A DNA stretch of 64,000 bases from Georgenia satyanarayanai (lineage in GTDB: Bacteria; Actinomycetota; Actinomycetes; Actinomycetales; Actinomycetaceae), in contig NZ_JAMBNZ010000004.1 in NCBI RefSeq assembly GCF_023715365.1, positions 124,001 to 188,000 of the forward strand. Direction: 5' to 3'. The position numbers and the translations under genes were made by a program. The notes below the pieces were generated by a model. It saw only the letters and a list, made by a program, of their open reading frames with translations. It had not been told where the DNA came from and did no database searches. Shown here one piece after another: positions 44,930 to 61,014 of the stretch (its first letter is position 1; each line of letters begins with the position of its first letter).

Positions 44930-45012
44930 GACCCTCGGCCCAGGCGGGCGACCTGAGGTCTGCGTGGTTCGTCGCTCCCCGGTGGTGATCCACCTCTGGC
45001 GCCAGTCGCGAC
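44930..45012 (-). ncRNA. ZTP (pfl) riboswitch before glyA
   Basis: On the minus strand the leader holds CGCGACTGGCGCCAG, then AGGTGG with TCACCACC, then GGGGAGCG, and after a spacer CCGCCTGGGC. These are the conserved core pieces of the ZTP/pfl aptamer in the right order. ZTP builds up when 10-formyl-THF is short, and the class turns on glyA, folD and purH. A TAGAGT -10 lies upstream at 45021-45026. Confidence 0.88.
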
Positions 45013-45020
45013 AGGGACAG

Positions 45021-45026
45021 ACTCTA
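45021..45026 (-). promoter_or_regulatory. -10 element of the glyA riboswitch transcript
   Basis: On the minus strand TAGAGT lies about eleven bases before the first conserved aptamer base, placing the start just ahead of it. Confidence 0.45.
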
Positions 45027-45037
45027 CCCGCTCCGGC

Positions 45038-45535
45038 TCAGCCCTGGTGCTCGGCCGGCTCCTCCTCGCCGAGGATGCGGCGCAGGTAGGCGTAGGTGAG
45101 GTCACCGGTGTGCTGGTCGTACTGGTGCTCGTACCCGTGCTTGGCGTACATCGACAGGTTCTGCTTGGAGTCCTGGCCGGTAAAGACCCAGACCTCCTTG
45201 GTCTGCTCCGGCAGGTACTCGAGGACCGACATGAGCAGCTGCGTGCCCAGGCCCTGGCCCTGGAGGTCCGGGACGACGGCGAGGCGGCCGAGGTTGGCCC
45301 GCTCGCCCTCGAGCTCCACGCGGATCGAGCCGACGAGCCGGGTGCCGATCCAGGCTCCGAGGGTGACGACCTCCGGGCGCTGCAGGTCGGCGCGCAGCTC
45401 CTCGAGGGTCTGCGTGAGGGCAGGGATGCTGGGGTCGCCGTAGAGCTGGGCCTCGGTGACAAAGGCCGCCCGCCGCACCGTCAGCAGCTCGCCGGCGGCG
45501 TCGTCGTCGACCACATCGATGCGAACGTCGTCCAT
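45038..45535 (-). CDS. GNAT-family acetyltransferase
   Basis: 165 residues. The acetyl-CoA loop is in LGRLAVVPDLQGQGLGTQLL (Q/R-x-x-G-x-G/A), followed by VWVFTGQDSKQNLSMYAKHG and YEHQYDQ. It transfers an acetyl group to an unknown acceptor. AAGGAT lies six bases before ATG 45535. Tandem long hairpins lie between it and purU upstream. Confidence 0.82.
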   Translation of the reverse strand: MDDVRIDVVDDDAAGELLTVRRAAFVTEAQLYGDPSIPALTQTLEELRADLQRPEVVTLGAWIGTRLVGSIRVELEGERANLGRLAVVPDLQGQGLGTQLLMSVLEYLPEQTKEVWVFTGQDSKQNLSMYAKHGYEHQYDQHTGDLTYAYLRRILGEEEPAEHQG

Positions 45536-45608
45536 GCCGCCATCCTTGCACCGTCCCCCCGCAGGCGCGTACTCGTCCACCCCGCGATCCCCCTCCCAGC
45601 CCCCCTCC

Positions 45609-45750
45609 CGCCGACAGCCGGATTGCGCCAGGCGGTGACCGTCGTGCACCTGGAGCAATCCGGCTGTCGGCGCAGGAGGGGAACACCCCTCGCGACAGCC
45701 GGATTGCGCCCAGCGGTTGGGGGCAGGCGCCCGGCGCAATCCAGCTGTCG
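45609..45750. terminator. Two tandem long hairpins (CGACAGCYGG type)
   Basis: Hairpin a has 18-bp arms 45609-45626 and 45655-45672. Hairpin b has 18-nt arms 45693-45710 and 45733-45750 with one C-A mismatch. All four arms carry the same word, GACAGCCGGATTGC, in alternating orientation, so arms of different hairpins can also pair. C-rich tracts flank the pair on the transcript side. They lie after the purU stop (45783) and before the GNAT start (45535), the only copy here between genes in the same direction. Confidence 0.75.
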
Positions 45751-45782
45751 GCGGGGAGGGGCGGGCGCGACCGAGCTCGGGG

Positions 45783-46640
45783 TCAGCGGAAGATGACGGT
45801 GCGGGCGCCGTCGCGCAGGACGCGGTGCTCGGCGTGCCAGCGCACCGCACGCGCGAGGACCCTGCGCTCGACGTCCTCGCCGAGGGCCACCATCTCGCGC
45901 TCGTCGTCGCCGTGGTCCACCCGCTCGACGTCCTGCTCGATGATCGGGCCCTCGTCGAGGTCCGCGGTGACGTAGTGGGCGGTGGCACCGATGAGCTTGA
46001 CGCCGCGCGCGTGGGCCTGGGCGTAGGGACGGGCGCCCTTGAAGCTCGGCAGGAAGGAGTGGTGGATGTTGATGACCCGCCCCTCGAGGCGGCGGCACAG
46101 GTCGTCGGAGAGCACCTGCATGTAGCGGGCAAGGACGACGAGCTCGACGTCCTGCTCCTCGACGAGTTCGAGCAGCCGCGCCTCGGCCTGCGGCTTGGTG
46201 TCGGCGGTGACCGGCACGTGGTGGAAGTCGTAGTCGTAGAACCGGGCGAGGTCCCCGAGGACGGTGTGGTTGGAGACGACCCCGACGACGTCGATGGGCA
46301 GGCGGTCGTTGCGCTGGCGGTAGGCGAGGTCGGCGAGGCAGTGCGCCGCCTTGGACACGAGGACGAGCGTGCGCAGCGGACGGCCGACGACGTCCAGGTG
46401 CCACGTCATCTTGAAGCGTCCGGCGAGCTCGGCGAGCGCCGCCTCGAGCTCCTCCCGGGGCGCGCCGGTCTGGACCTGAACGCGCATGAAGAAGAGTCCG
46501 GTGGAGGGGTCGCCGAACTGCTGGGACTCGGTGATGTTCCCGCCGTGCTCGGCCAGGAGCCCGGCGACGGCGCTGACGATGCCGGGCCGGTCGGGGCACG
46601 AGAGGGACAGGACGAGGTGGAGGTCGCCGTCGGTGTTCAC
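45783..46640 (-). CDS. purU: Formyltetrahydrofolate deformylase
   Basis: 285 residues. An N-terminal ACT domain (LSCPDRPGIVSAVAGLLAEH) is joined to a formyltransferase-like domain with INIHHSFLPSFKGARPY and GATAHYVTADLDEGPII. It releases formate from 10-formyl-THF and balances one-carbon pools, consistent with nearby glyA-folD. The GTG start at 46640 lies seven bases after TAGCCT. Confidence 0.93.
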   Translation of the reverse strand: MNTDGDLHLVLSLSCPDRPGIVSAVAGLLAEHGGNITESQQFGDPSTGLFFMRVQVQTGAPREELEAALAELAGRFKMTWHLDVVGRPLRTLVLVSKAAHCLADLAYRQRNDRLPIDVVGVVSNHTVLGDLARFYDYDFHHVPVTADTKPQAEARLLELVEEQDVELVVLARYMQVLSDDLCRRLEGRVINIHHSFLPSFKGARPYAQAHARGVKLIGATAHYVTADLDEGPIIEQDVERVDHGDDEREMVALGEDVERRVLARAVRWHAEHRVLRDGARTVIFR

Positions 46641-46647
46641 CCGCCAG

Positions 46648-46653
46648 AGGCTA
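46648..46653 (-). promoter_or_regulatory. -10 element, leaderless (purU)
   Basis: On the minus strand TAGCCT, seven bases (CTGGCGG), then GTG at 46640. Confidence 0.45.
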
Positions 46654-46722
46654 GCCGACCGCGCCGGCCCGCCCGGGCAACGGTCCGTTCCCCGGCCCGC
46701 TGGTCGCGACGACGTGTAGGTC

Positions 46723-46743
46723 CCGGGTCCCCTCAGGACCCGG
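46723..46743 (-). terminator. Hairpin behind the pullulanase gene
   Basis: CCGGGTCC (46723-46730) and GGACCCGG (46736-46743) form an 8-bp stem with a 5-nt loop, 29 bases after the stop. Confidence 0.55.
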
Positions 46744-46771
46744 AACCCACACGCCGTGCGCAGCGGCGTGC

Positions 46772-52813
<6,042 letters not shown>

Positions 52814-52868
52814 GGGACTCCCTCGTCTCCGGATGATGACCGCAGCGTAGCCCCGCCTGAAAGCCCCG

Positions 52869-52881
52869 TGCAAGGCTTGCA
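52869..52881 (-). promoter_or_regulatory. Operator-like palindrome before the pullulanase gene
   Basis: TGCAAGGCTTGCA is a perfect 6+1+6 palindrome 56 bases before the start codon. LacI-family maltose/starch regulators of actinobacteria and firmicutes bind TTGCAA-type sites, so control by starch or maltose is likely. No regulator gene is nearby. Confidence 0.55.
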
Positions 52882-52891
52882 GATTGTTTCA

Positions 52892-52910
52892 CGGCGCGCC
52901 CGGGGCGCCG
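52892..52910 (-). terminator. Short hairpin behind the AIM24 gene
   Basis: CGGCGC (52892-52897) and GCGCCG (52905-52910) form a 6-bp stem seven bases after the AIM24 stop and just before the pullulanase operator. Confidence 0.45.
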
Positions 52911-52916
52911 CCTCCC

Positions 52917-53648
52917 TCAGCCGCCGAAGAGGCCCCCGAGCCCGCCGCCGCTGCTCTTCGTGCGGTTCTCCTGGTGCCCGCCGCTGACGACCGTCTCGCT
53001 CGGCTGGACGATGACGTAGCCCTGCCCGCCAAAGGCCATCTGGAAGGTCTCCCCCGTGCCTCCGCGCACGAGCGAGGACAGCCCGCCGGTGTCGACCCGG
53101 ATGTCGGCGCTGACGCCGCCGGTCCACAGGACCACGGCCTGGGCGTCGGCGAAGGTGGGGGCGCTGGCGACGTCGAGGGCCACCGGCTCGCCCTGGGTGG
53201 CGACGGCGACGTAGCCGGTGCCCCGCAAGGAGACGTTGTACAGCCCGCCCGCCATCGCGGCCCCGCGGGCCTGGAGACGGTGGATGTCCCACTCGATGGA
53301 GGAGGAGAAGGCGAGCACGCTGGCGCCGTTGACCGAGACCATGTCGTTCTCGAGGTAGAAGACCTGGACGTCGGCGGCGCCGTCGGCGACGAAGAGCTCG
53401 CCCTGGCCGGTGCACTCCATCATGCTCACGCCCTCGCCGGTCATCGCCGACTTCATGATGCGGCCCAGGCCGCCGGAGCCCTTGTTCTGGAAGTGGACGT
53501 CGCCCTGGTAGGCGACCATCGAGCCGGACTTAGCCCACACCGGGCCGTAGCCCATCTGGATCTTGAGAAGCTTCTTGTTCTGCAGGACGAAGGGCTCCCG
53601 CGCGGCCGTCTCCTGGAAGTCGCTGAACAACGTCCCGTGGATGGGCAT
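52917..53648 (-). CDS. AIM24 family protein
   Basis: 243 residues. The beta-roll pattern with MVAYQGDVHFQNKG, GEGVSMMECTGQGELFVA, VNGASVLAFSSSIEWDI and GTGYVAVATQGEPVAL is typical of AIM24/TerD-like double-psi proteins; the C-terminus is a Gly-rich GGGLGGLFGG. Function in bacteria is unknown. GGAGGAGA precedes ATG 53648. Confidence 0.82.
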   Translation of the reverse strand: MPIHGTLFSDFQETAAREPFVLQNKKLLKIQMGYGPVWAKSGSMVAYQGDVHFQNKGSGGLGRIMKSAMTGEGVSMMECTGQGELFVADGAADVQVFYLENDMVSVNGASVLAFSSSIEWDIHRLQARGAAMAGGLYNVSLRGTGYVAVATQGEPVALDVASAPTFADAQAVVLWTGGVSADIRVDTGGLSSLVRGGTGETFQMAFGGQGYVIVQPSETVVSGGHQENRTKSSGGGLGGLFGG

Positions 53649-53749
53649 GGCTCTCCTCCGCGCGTGTGGCTGGCAGCCGCAGCCTAGTGGCCCCGCGCAC
53701 GGGCACGGGAGCCTTTTCGGCGCGAAGCCTCAAGGTTCGCCGGAAGACG

Positions 53750-53786
53750 CCGAGGGCCGGGAAGGGTGTCCCCTCCCGGCCCTCGG
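53750..53786 (-). terminator. 13-bp hairpin behind mdh
   Basis: CCGAGGGCCGGGA (53750-53762) and its complement (53774-53786) pair perfectly around an 11-nt loop, ten bases after the malate dehydrogenase stop. Confidence 0.7.
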
Positions 53787-53795
53787 TCGGTCTGC

Positions 53796-56016
<2,221 letters not shown>

Positions 56017-56091
56017 GTTGCTGCGCTCTCCTGACCACCACGAGGGTGTGTGCTCGGGGTCCTCGGCGCCGGGGCGCCGGCACCGCCACCA

Positions 56092-56109
56092 AGATTACTC
56101 GACATCGAG
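56092..56109 (-). promoter_or_regulatory. icd promoter -10 with overlapping palindrome
   Basis: CTCGACATCGAG (56098-56109) is a 12-nt palindrome and is followed on the minus strand by the -10 hexamer TAATCT (56092-56097). A repressor dimer bound there would block the promoter. AT-rich bases on either side contrast with the GC-rich leader of about 75 bases. Confidence 0.5.
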
Positions 56110-56129
56110 ATAAATGGGCCACACCTCCG

Positions 56130-57464
56130 TTACGGGTGCTGGCCGGCCACCCCCGGGTCCGCACCGGCGACGGCGGTGGCGCCGTCGTCGTCGGCCTCCT
56201 CGGTGGCCCGGACGTGGAGGCGGTCCACGCGCCGCCCGTCGAGGGCCGCGACCGTGAGGGTCAGGCCCTCCCACTCGACGGCGTCGCCCACCGCCGGCAT
56301 GCGGCCCAGGCGGGTGACGACGAAGCCGGCGAGGGTGTCGAAGGGGCCCTCGGGCAGCTCGCGGTCCAGGACCTTGGTGATGTCCGCCCGCCCGAGCAGC
56401 CCGGCGACGTCACCGACGTCACCGCGCGTCCGCGCACCGGGCTTCGGACGGTCGTACTCGTCGTTGATCTCCCCGACGAACTCCTCCACGACGTCCTCGA
56501 GGGTGACGATCCCGTCGGTCCCGCCGTACTCGTCGACGACGACGGCGAGGTGCGCGTTCTGCGTGCGCATGTCGGTGAGCGCGGAGAGGACCCGCTTGCC
56601 GGTCGGGAAGAAGGGGACCTGGCGCACGAGGTCGCCGACGACGCGGGCGCCGGGGCGGATGCTGATGAGGTCGCGCACGTGGATGAAGCCGAGGACGTCG
56701 TCGTCGTTGCGGCCGCGGACGGGGTAGCGCGAGTGCTCGAGCGTGGCGACCAGCGCCTGCGCGTCGCCCACCGGCAGGTCCGCGTCGAGGAACTCGACCT
56801 CGGTGCGGGGCGTCATGATCTCCTCCACGCCCCGGTCCCCGACGGCAAGGATGTCGACGACCATGTCCCGCTCCACGGCCCCGATCGACTCGTGCCGGGC
56901 CACCATCGAGCGCAGCTCCTCCGCACCGATCTCCTCTCGCTGCTCGTGCGGGTCCCGCCCGAGCAGACGCATGACGAGGTTGGTCGAGGCGCCGAGCAGC
57001 CAGATGACGGGCCGCATCGCCGTCGCGATCCAGTCCAGCGGTGTCGCGACGACGACGGCGAAGCGCTCGGCGCTCTGCATCGCCAGCCGCTTGGGCACGA
57101 GCTCACCGAAGACGAGGGACAGGTAGGAGATGAGGACGGTCGTGCCGACGAAGGCGACGGTGCTCGCGACCCCGCTGCCGAGGCCGAGGTTCTCCAGCGC
57201 GGGCGCGAGCTGCGGTGCGATCTGCGCGGCGCCAAAGGACGCGGAGAAGAAGCCGGCGAGCGTGACGCCGATCTGCACGGAGGACAGGAAGCGGTTGGAG
57301 TCCTCGGTCAGCCTCGCCACCCGGGCACCGGGGCCGCCCTTGTCGGCGAGCGCGCGCACCTGGCTGTCGCGCAGGGAGACGAGTGCGATCTCGGAGGCGG
57401 CGAAGACGCCGCCGAGCAGGACGAAGGCGAAGACGAGGGAGATGTCGACGACGAGGTCGGTCAT
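56130..57464 (-). CDS. CNNM/CorC-family (hemolysin-like) membrane protein
   Basis: 444 residues. An N-terminal DUF21 domain with four helices (FAFVLLGGVFAASEIALVSL) is followed by a CBS pair (VLGFIHVRDLISIRPG, AVVVDEYGGTDGIVTLEDVV EEFVG-type sequence) and a CorC/HlyC C-terminal domain (FDTLAGFVVTRLGRMPAVGD). Family members take part in magnesium or cobalt efflux. GACAAT lies six bases before ATG 57464. Confidence 0.9.
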   Translation of the reverse strand: MTDLVVDISLVFAFVLLGGVFAASEIALVSLRDSQVRALADKGGPGARVARLTEDSNRFLSSVQIGVTLAGFFSASFGAAQIAPQLAPALENLGLGSGVASTVAFVGTTVLISYLSLVFGELVPKRLAMQSAERFAVVVATPLDWIATAMRPVIWLLGASTNLVMRLLGRDPHEQREEIGAEELRSMVARHESIGAVERDMVVDILAVGDRGVEEIMTPRTEVEFLDADLPVGDAQALVATLEHSRYPVRGRNDDDVLGFIHVRDLISIRPGARVVGDLVRQVPFFPTGKRVLSALTDMRTQNAHLAVVVDEYGGTDGIVTLEDVVEEFVGEINDEYDRPKPGARTRGDVGDVAGLLGRADITKVLDRELPEGPFDTLAGFVVTRLGRMPAVGDAVEWEGLTLTVAALDGRRVDRLHVRATEEADDDGATAVAGADPGVAGQHP

Positions 57465-57515
57465 CGGACCATTGTCCCAGGAGGGTCGCCCGCCGCACGG
57501 GGCGGCCCGGGGCAG

Positions 57516-57782
57516 TCAGATGAGGTTGCCGGCCGGGGCGAGGACGGCGAGCGCGGCGGCGGCGACGAGGAGCAGGGTGACGTCGAAGGCGGTGGAGCGG
57601 GCCCGGAAGGCGGGCGGCACACCGCGGTCGGTGCCGCGGAGGACGGCGAGCATGACGCACAGCGCCGCGAGGACGAGCGCGGCCGAGGGCACGTCGACGA
57701 GCACCGCCGTCACGCCCGCGGCGAGCGTGCCGAGGACGACGAGCCACAGCACCGCCGTGCCTGCGCCGCGCGTGGAGTCCAT
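57516..57782 (-). CDS. Small membrane protein, DUF3017-like
   Basis: 88 residues with three hydrophobic segments and FRARSTAFDVTLLLVAAAALAV near the end, which fits the DUF3017 pattern of small actinobacterial membrane proteins (RSR-x-x-D preceding the last helix). Function unknown. TAGCCT seven bases before the ATG overlaps the -10 of the divergent flavoprotein gene. Confidence 0.6.
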   Translation of the reverse strand: MDSTRGAGTAVLWLVVLGTLAAGVTAVLVDVPSAALVLAALCVMLAVLRGTDRGVPPAFRARSTAFDVTLLLVAAAALAVLAPAGNLI

Positions 57783-57789
57783 GGCGACG

Positions 57790-57799
57790 AGGCTACCGT
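57790..57799. promoter_or_regulatory. Overlapping divergent -10 elements
   Basis: On minus, TAGCCT (57790-57795) serves the DUF3017-like gene. On plus, TACCGT (57794-57799) serves the flavoprotein gene, six bases from its GTG. The two hexamers share the TA at 57794-57795, so only one polymerase can open the site at a time. Both messages would be leaderless. Confidence 0.5.
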
Positions 57800-57805
57800 G
57801 GGGCC

Positions 57806-59059
57806 GTGATCCTCCCTCCCCTCCCCACCCGGGTGGCCGTCGTCGGCACCGGGCTGGCCGGCCTGCGGACGGCCGCCGAGCTGCGCGGCCAGGGCTTCAC
57901 CGGCCGCCTCACCGTCGTCGGGGAGGAGCGGGCTGCGCCCTACGACCGTCCCCCGCTGAGCAAGGAGCTCCTCACCCGCACCGCACCGGTCGACCTCGCC
58001 GGTGAGGGCTACGGCGAGCTCACCGCGCTCGCCGACGAGCTCCTCACCGGTCACCGCGCCGTCGCCCTCGACGCCGGCGACGACGGCGCGCGCCTCACCG
58101 TCGCGGGTCCGGACGGGACGCGCGAGGTGGCGGCCGACGTCGCCGTCGTCGCGACCGGGGCCGGCCCCGTCGTCGTGCCGGGATGGAGCGACGTCCTCAC
58201 CCTCCACGACCTCCACGATGCCGCGCGGCTGCGGGAGCTGCTGCGGCCGGGTGCCCGGCTCGCCGTCATCGGCGCGGGCTGGGTCGGTGCCGAGCTCGCG
58301 ACGGTCGCCGCGGCGGCCGGCGTGGACGTCACGGTCCTCGAGGGCGGCCCGGTGCCGCTCGGGCACGTGCTCGGCCCGCGGGTCGGGGAGCTGCTCGTGC
58401 CCTGGTACGCGGAGCGCGGGATCGCGCTGCGCTGCGGCGCGACGGTGACCACCGCGGACGCGAGTGGCGTGGGGCTGGCCGACGGCTCGCGGGTGGCGGC
58501 CGACGTCGTCGTCGCCGCGGTCGGGGTCCGCCCCAGCACGGCGTGGCTGTCCGGCTCCCTGCCCCTCACCGCGCGCGGCGCGGTGCCCGTCGACCTCACC
58601 GGGCGGGTGCGCGGCGGGCCGGCGTCCGTCCGGGCGGTCGGGGACTGCGCGGACCGCCACTCCCCGCGCGACGGCATCGTGCCCGGAGCGCACTGGGACG
58701 GCGCCCTGTCCCATCCCGCTGCGCTCGTCGCGGACCTGCTGGGCGCGGCGGACGGCCCGGCGCCGGACCCGGCCCCCTACGTCTTCTCCACCCAGCTCGG
58801 CCACGAGCTCACGGTCGTCGGGCACGTGCCGCCGGGGGCGGAGGTCGTGCTGCGCGGCGAGCCGGGCGCGGGTCCGTGGACCGCGCTGTACGTCGTCACC
58901 GACGCCGAGGGCGTCCCGCGCCTGCATGCCGGACTCACCGTGGACCGCCCGCGCGACGTCGGTGCGCTCCGCAGGGCGCTCTCCGCCCCGGAGCACCCCG
59001 TCGTCGACCCCCTCGCCGCCGCGGACCCGGCCATCCCCCTCCGCAAGACGTTCACGTAG
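57806..59059 (+). CDS. FAD-dependent ferredoxin/rubredoxin reductase-like oxidoreductase
   Basis: 417 residues. VAVVGTGLAGLRTAAELRGQ binds FAD, YDRPPLSKELL is the usual reductase motif, ARLAVIGAGWVGAELATVAA binds NAD(P)H, and VRAVGDCAD closes the flavin site. A C-terminal reductase domain follows. It should pass electrons from NAD(P)H to a small iron-sulfur protein, which is not encoded nearby. GTG start at 57806, leaderless. Confidence 0.9.
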   Translation: MILPPLPTRVAVVGTGLAGLRTAAELRGQGFTGRLTVVGEERAAPYDRPPLSKELLTRTAPVDLAGEGYGELTALADELLTGHRAVALDAGDDGARLTVAGPDGTREVAADVAVVATGAGPVVVPGWSDVLTLHDLHDAARLRELLRPGARLAVIGAGWVGAELATVAAAAGVDVTVLEGGPVPLGHVLGPRVGELLVPWYAERGIALRCGATVTTADASGVGLADGSRVAADVVVAAVGVRPSTAWLSGSLPLTARGAVPVDLTGRVRGGPASVRAVGDCADRHSPRDGIVPGAHWDGALSHPAALVADLLGAADGPAPDPAPYVFSTQLGHELTVVGHVPPGAEVVLRGEPGAGPWTALYVVTDAEGVPRLHAGLTVDRPRDVGALRRALSAPEHPVVDPLAAADPAIPLRKTFT

Positions 59060-59137
59060 CCCCGCCCCGCCCGACCTGCCGGACCGCTCGCCGCGCTCGC
59101 GGTCAGCGGTCGGTGGGCTCTCGAGGTGGGGTGCTGT

Positions 59138-59231
59138 CGGGGATCTGCGCACAGGTCCCCGGGCAGGGCCCGTCCGCGACAGCTGTCCCGGCGTGTCGGG
59201 GGCGTGTCGCGAACCTGTGCGCAGATCCCCG
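59138..59231. terminator. 19-bp hairpin with long structured loop
   Basis: Arms 59138-59156 and 59213-59231 (GGGGATCTGCGCACAGGT core) pair perfectly. The 56-nt loop contains a second 7-bp stem (CGCGACA with TGTCGCG) and the word GACAGCTG found in the hairpins at 37954 and 45693. It lies between convergent stops at 59059 and 59267. Confidence 0.7.
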
Positions 59232-59266
59232 GCGGCGGGACGACGGCCCGCCGCCCCCGCCGGCCG

Positions 59267-60835
59267 TCAGTGCGCGAAGTGACGGGTGCCGGTGAGGTAC
59301 ATCGTGACGCCGGCCGCCTGGGCCGCCGCGACGACCTCCTCGTCGCGGATCGAGCCGCCAGGCTGGACGACGGCGCGCACGCCGGCGTCGAGGAGCACCT
59401 GGAGGCCGTCGGCGAAGGGGAAGAAGGCGTCGGAGGCCGCGACGGCGCCGCGGGCGCGCTCGCTCCCCTCCCCCAGCGCGTTGGCCCGCTCCACGGCGAG
59501 ACGGCAGGAGTCGACCCGGTTGACCTGCCCCATGCCCACGCCCACGCTCGCGCCACCGGCGGCGAGGAGGATGGCGTTGGACCGCACGGCCCGCACCGAG
59601 CGCCACGCGAAGGCGAGGTCGGAGAGCGTGGCCGGGTCGGCGGCCTCGCCCGCGGCCAAGGTCCAGCCGCTCGGGTCGTCGCCGGGCGCGTCGACGAGGT
59701 CGCTGGCCTGGACGAGCAGCCCGCCGCTGACGGCACGCATCTCCAGCCCGGACCCGCTGCCCTCGGGCACGACGAGCAAGCGGATGTTCTTCTTCGCGCT
59801 GAGGATCTCCACCGCCTCCGGCTCGAAGGCCGGCGCGACGACGACCTCGGTGAAGACCGGGGCGATCTGGGCGGCCGCCTCGGCCGTGATCGGCCGGTTG
59901 GCGGCGATGACGCCACCAAAGGCGGAGACCGGGTCGCAGGCGTGCGCGGCGGCGTGGGCGGCGGCGATCGTCGCGCCCACGGCGATGCCGCACGGGTTGG
60001 CGTGCTTGATGATCGCGACGGCGGGGTCGGCGTGGTCGTGCGCGGCCCGCCACGCGGCGTCGGCGTCGACGTAGTTGTTGTAGCTCATCGCCTTGCCGTG
60101 CAGCTGTTCGGCCTGCGCGATCCCCGGCCGGCCGGAGCGGTACAGCGCGGCCGCCTGGTGCGGGTTCTCGCCGTAGCGCAGGACGTCGGCCCGCTGCCAG
60201 GTGGCACCGGTCCACGCCGGGAAGCGGCTCTCGTCGTCGGGCGCGACGACGCTGCCCATCCACGACGCGACGGCGACGTCGTAGTCGGCCGTGTGCCGGA
60301 AGGCCGCGGCCGCGAGGTGGCGGCGCTGCTCGAGGGTGAAGCCGCCGGCGGCGACGGCCGCGGCGACGTCGTCGTACCCGGACGGGTCGACGACGACGGC
60401 GACGCTCGCGTGGTTCTTCGCGGCGGCGCGCACCATGGTCGGCCCGCCGATGTCGATCTGCTCGACGCACTCCTCGGGCGCGGCGCCGGAGGCGACGGTG
60501 TCGGTGAAGGGGTAGAGGTTGACGACGACGAGCTCGAAGGGCGCGACGCCGAGCTCCTTGAGCTCGCGGACGTGGGCGTCCTTGCGGAGGTCGGCGAGGA
60601 TCCCCGCGTGGACGCGCGGGTGGAGGGTCTTGACCCGGCCGTCGAGGCACTCGGGGAAGCCGGTCACCTCCTCCACGGGGGTCACCGGGACGCCGGCCTC
60701 GGCGATGGTGCGGGCGGTGGAGCCGGTGGAGACGATCTCCACGCCGGCGGCGTGCAGCGCCTGGGCGAGCGGCGCGAGGCCGGTCTTGTCGTAGACGGAG
60801 ACGAGGGCGCGGCGGACGGGACGCGAGTCGGTCAC
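59267..60835 (-). CDS. purH: Bifunctional AICAR transformylase/IMP cyclohydrolase
   Basis: 522 residues. The N-terminal IMP cyclohydrolase part begins [18 protein letters not shown] and includes ISTGGTA-like [11 protein letters not shown], and the AICAR transformylase part carries [13 protein letters not shown] and [14 protein letters not shown] (catalytic Lys-His). It completes IMP synthesis using 10-formyl-THF. AGGAG precedes GTG 60835, behind a ZTP riboswitch and its own promoter. Confidence 0.95.
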   Translation of the reverse strand: MTDSRPVRRALVSVYDKTGLAPLAQALHAAGVEIVSTGSTARTIAEAGVPVTPVEEVTGFPECLDGRVKTLHPRVHAGILADLRKDAHVRELKELGVAPFELVVVNLYPFTDTVASGAAPEECVEQIDIGGPTMVRAAAKNHASVAVVVDPSGYDDVAAAVAAGGFTLEQRRHLAAAAFRHTADYDVAVASWMGSVVAPDDESRFPAWTGATWQRADVLRYGENPHQAAALYRSGRPGIAQAEQLHGKAMSYNNYVDADAAWRAAHDHADPAVAIIKHANPCGIAVGATIAAAHAAAHACDPVSAFGGVIAANRPITAEAAAQIAPVFTEVVVAPAFEPEAVEILSAKKNIRLLVVPEGSGSGLEMRAVSGGLLVQASDLVDAPGDDPSGWTLAAGEAADPATLSDLAFAWRSVRAVRSNAILLAAGGASVGVGMGQVNRVDSCRLAVERANALGEGSERARGAVAASDAFFPFADGLQVLLDAGVRAVVQPGGSIRDEEVVAAAQAAGVTMYLTGTRHFAH

Positions 60836-60865
60836 GAGGTCACTCCTGGGTTCGCTGGTATCGGA

Positions 60866-60950
60866 CCCGGGCACCCAGGCGGGCGGCACCCTGCAGGGGA
60901 CTTCCGGCCGCTTCCCGGTGGTGACTCCACCTCTGCGCCAGTCACGGCCG
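60866..60950 (-). ncRNA. ZTP (pfl) riboswitch before purH
   Basis: On the minus strand CCGTGACTGGCGCAGAGG, TGGAGTCACCACC, GGGAAGCGG and a downstream CCGCCTGGGTG form the conserved aptamer core, in the same order as the copy before glyA. The expression platform is the short stretch before AGGAG. Both copies should switch on when Z nucleotides accumulate. Confidence 0.88.
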
Positions 60951-60956
60951 GGGCCG

Positions 60957-60984
60957 AGTCTAGCGTGCCGCGGAGCTCGACCAA
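60957..60984 (-). promoter_or_regulatory. purH promoter
   Basis: On the minus strand TTGGTC (60979-60984) and TAGACT (60957-60962) are 16 bases apart, and the start would fall just before the aptamer. purH is therefore transcribed separately from the accessory genes upstream. Confidence 0.6.
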
Positions 60985-61014
60985 CGGCCGGCGGGGCGGT
61001 CGGTAGCGCGGAGC

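Noticed and set aside
45609-45750. Tandem inverted repeats considered as a MITE or insertion sequence
   Set aside because: No target-site duplication or transposase remnant is visible; position after a gene end fits a terminator better, though a mobile origin remains possible.
45783-46640. A second purN
   Set aside because: The N-terminal ACT domain and overall length identify PurU, the deformylase.
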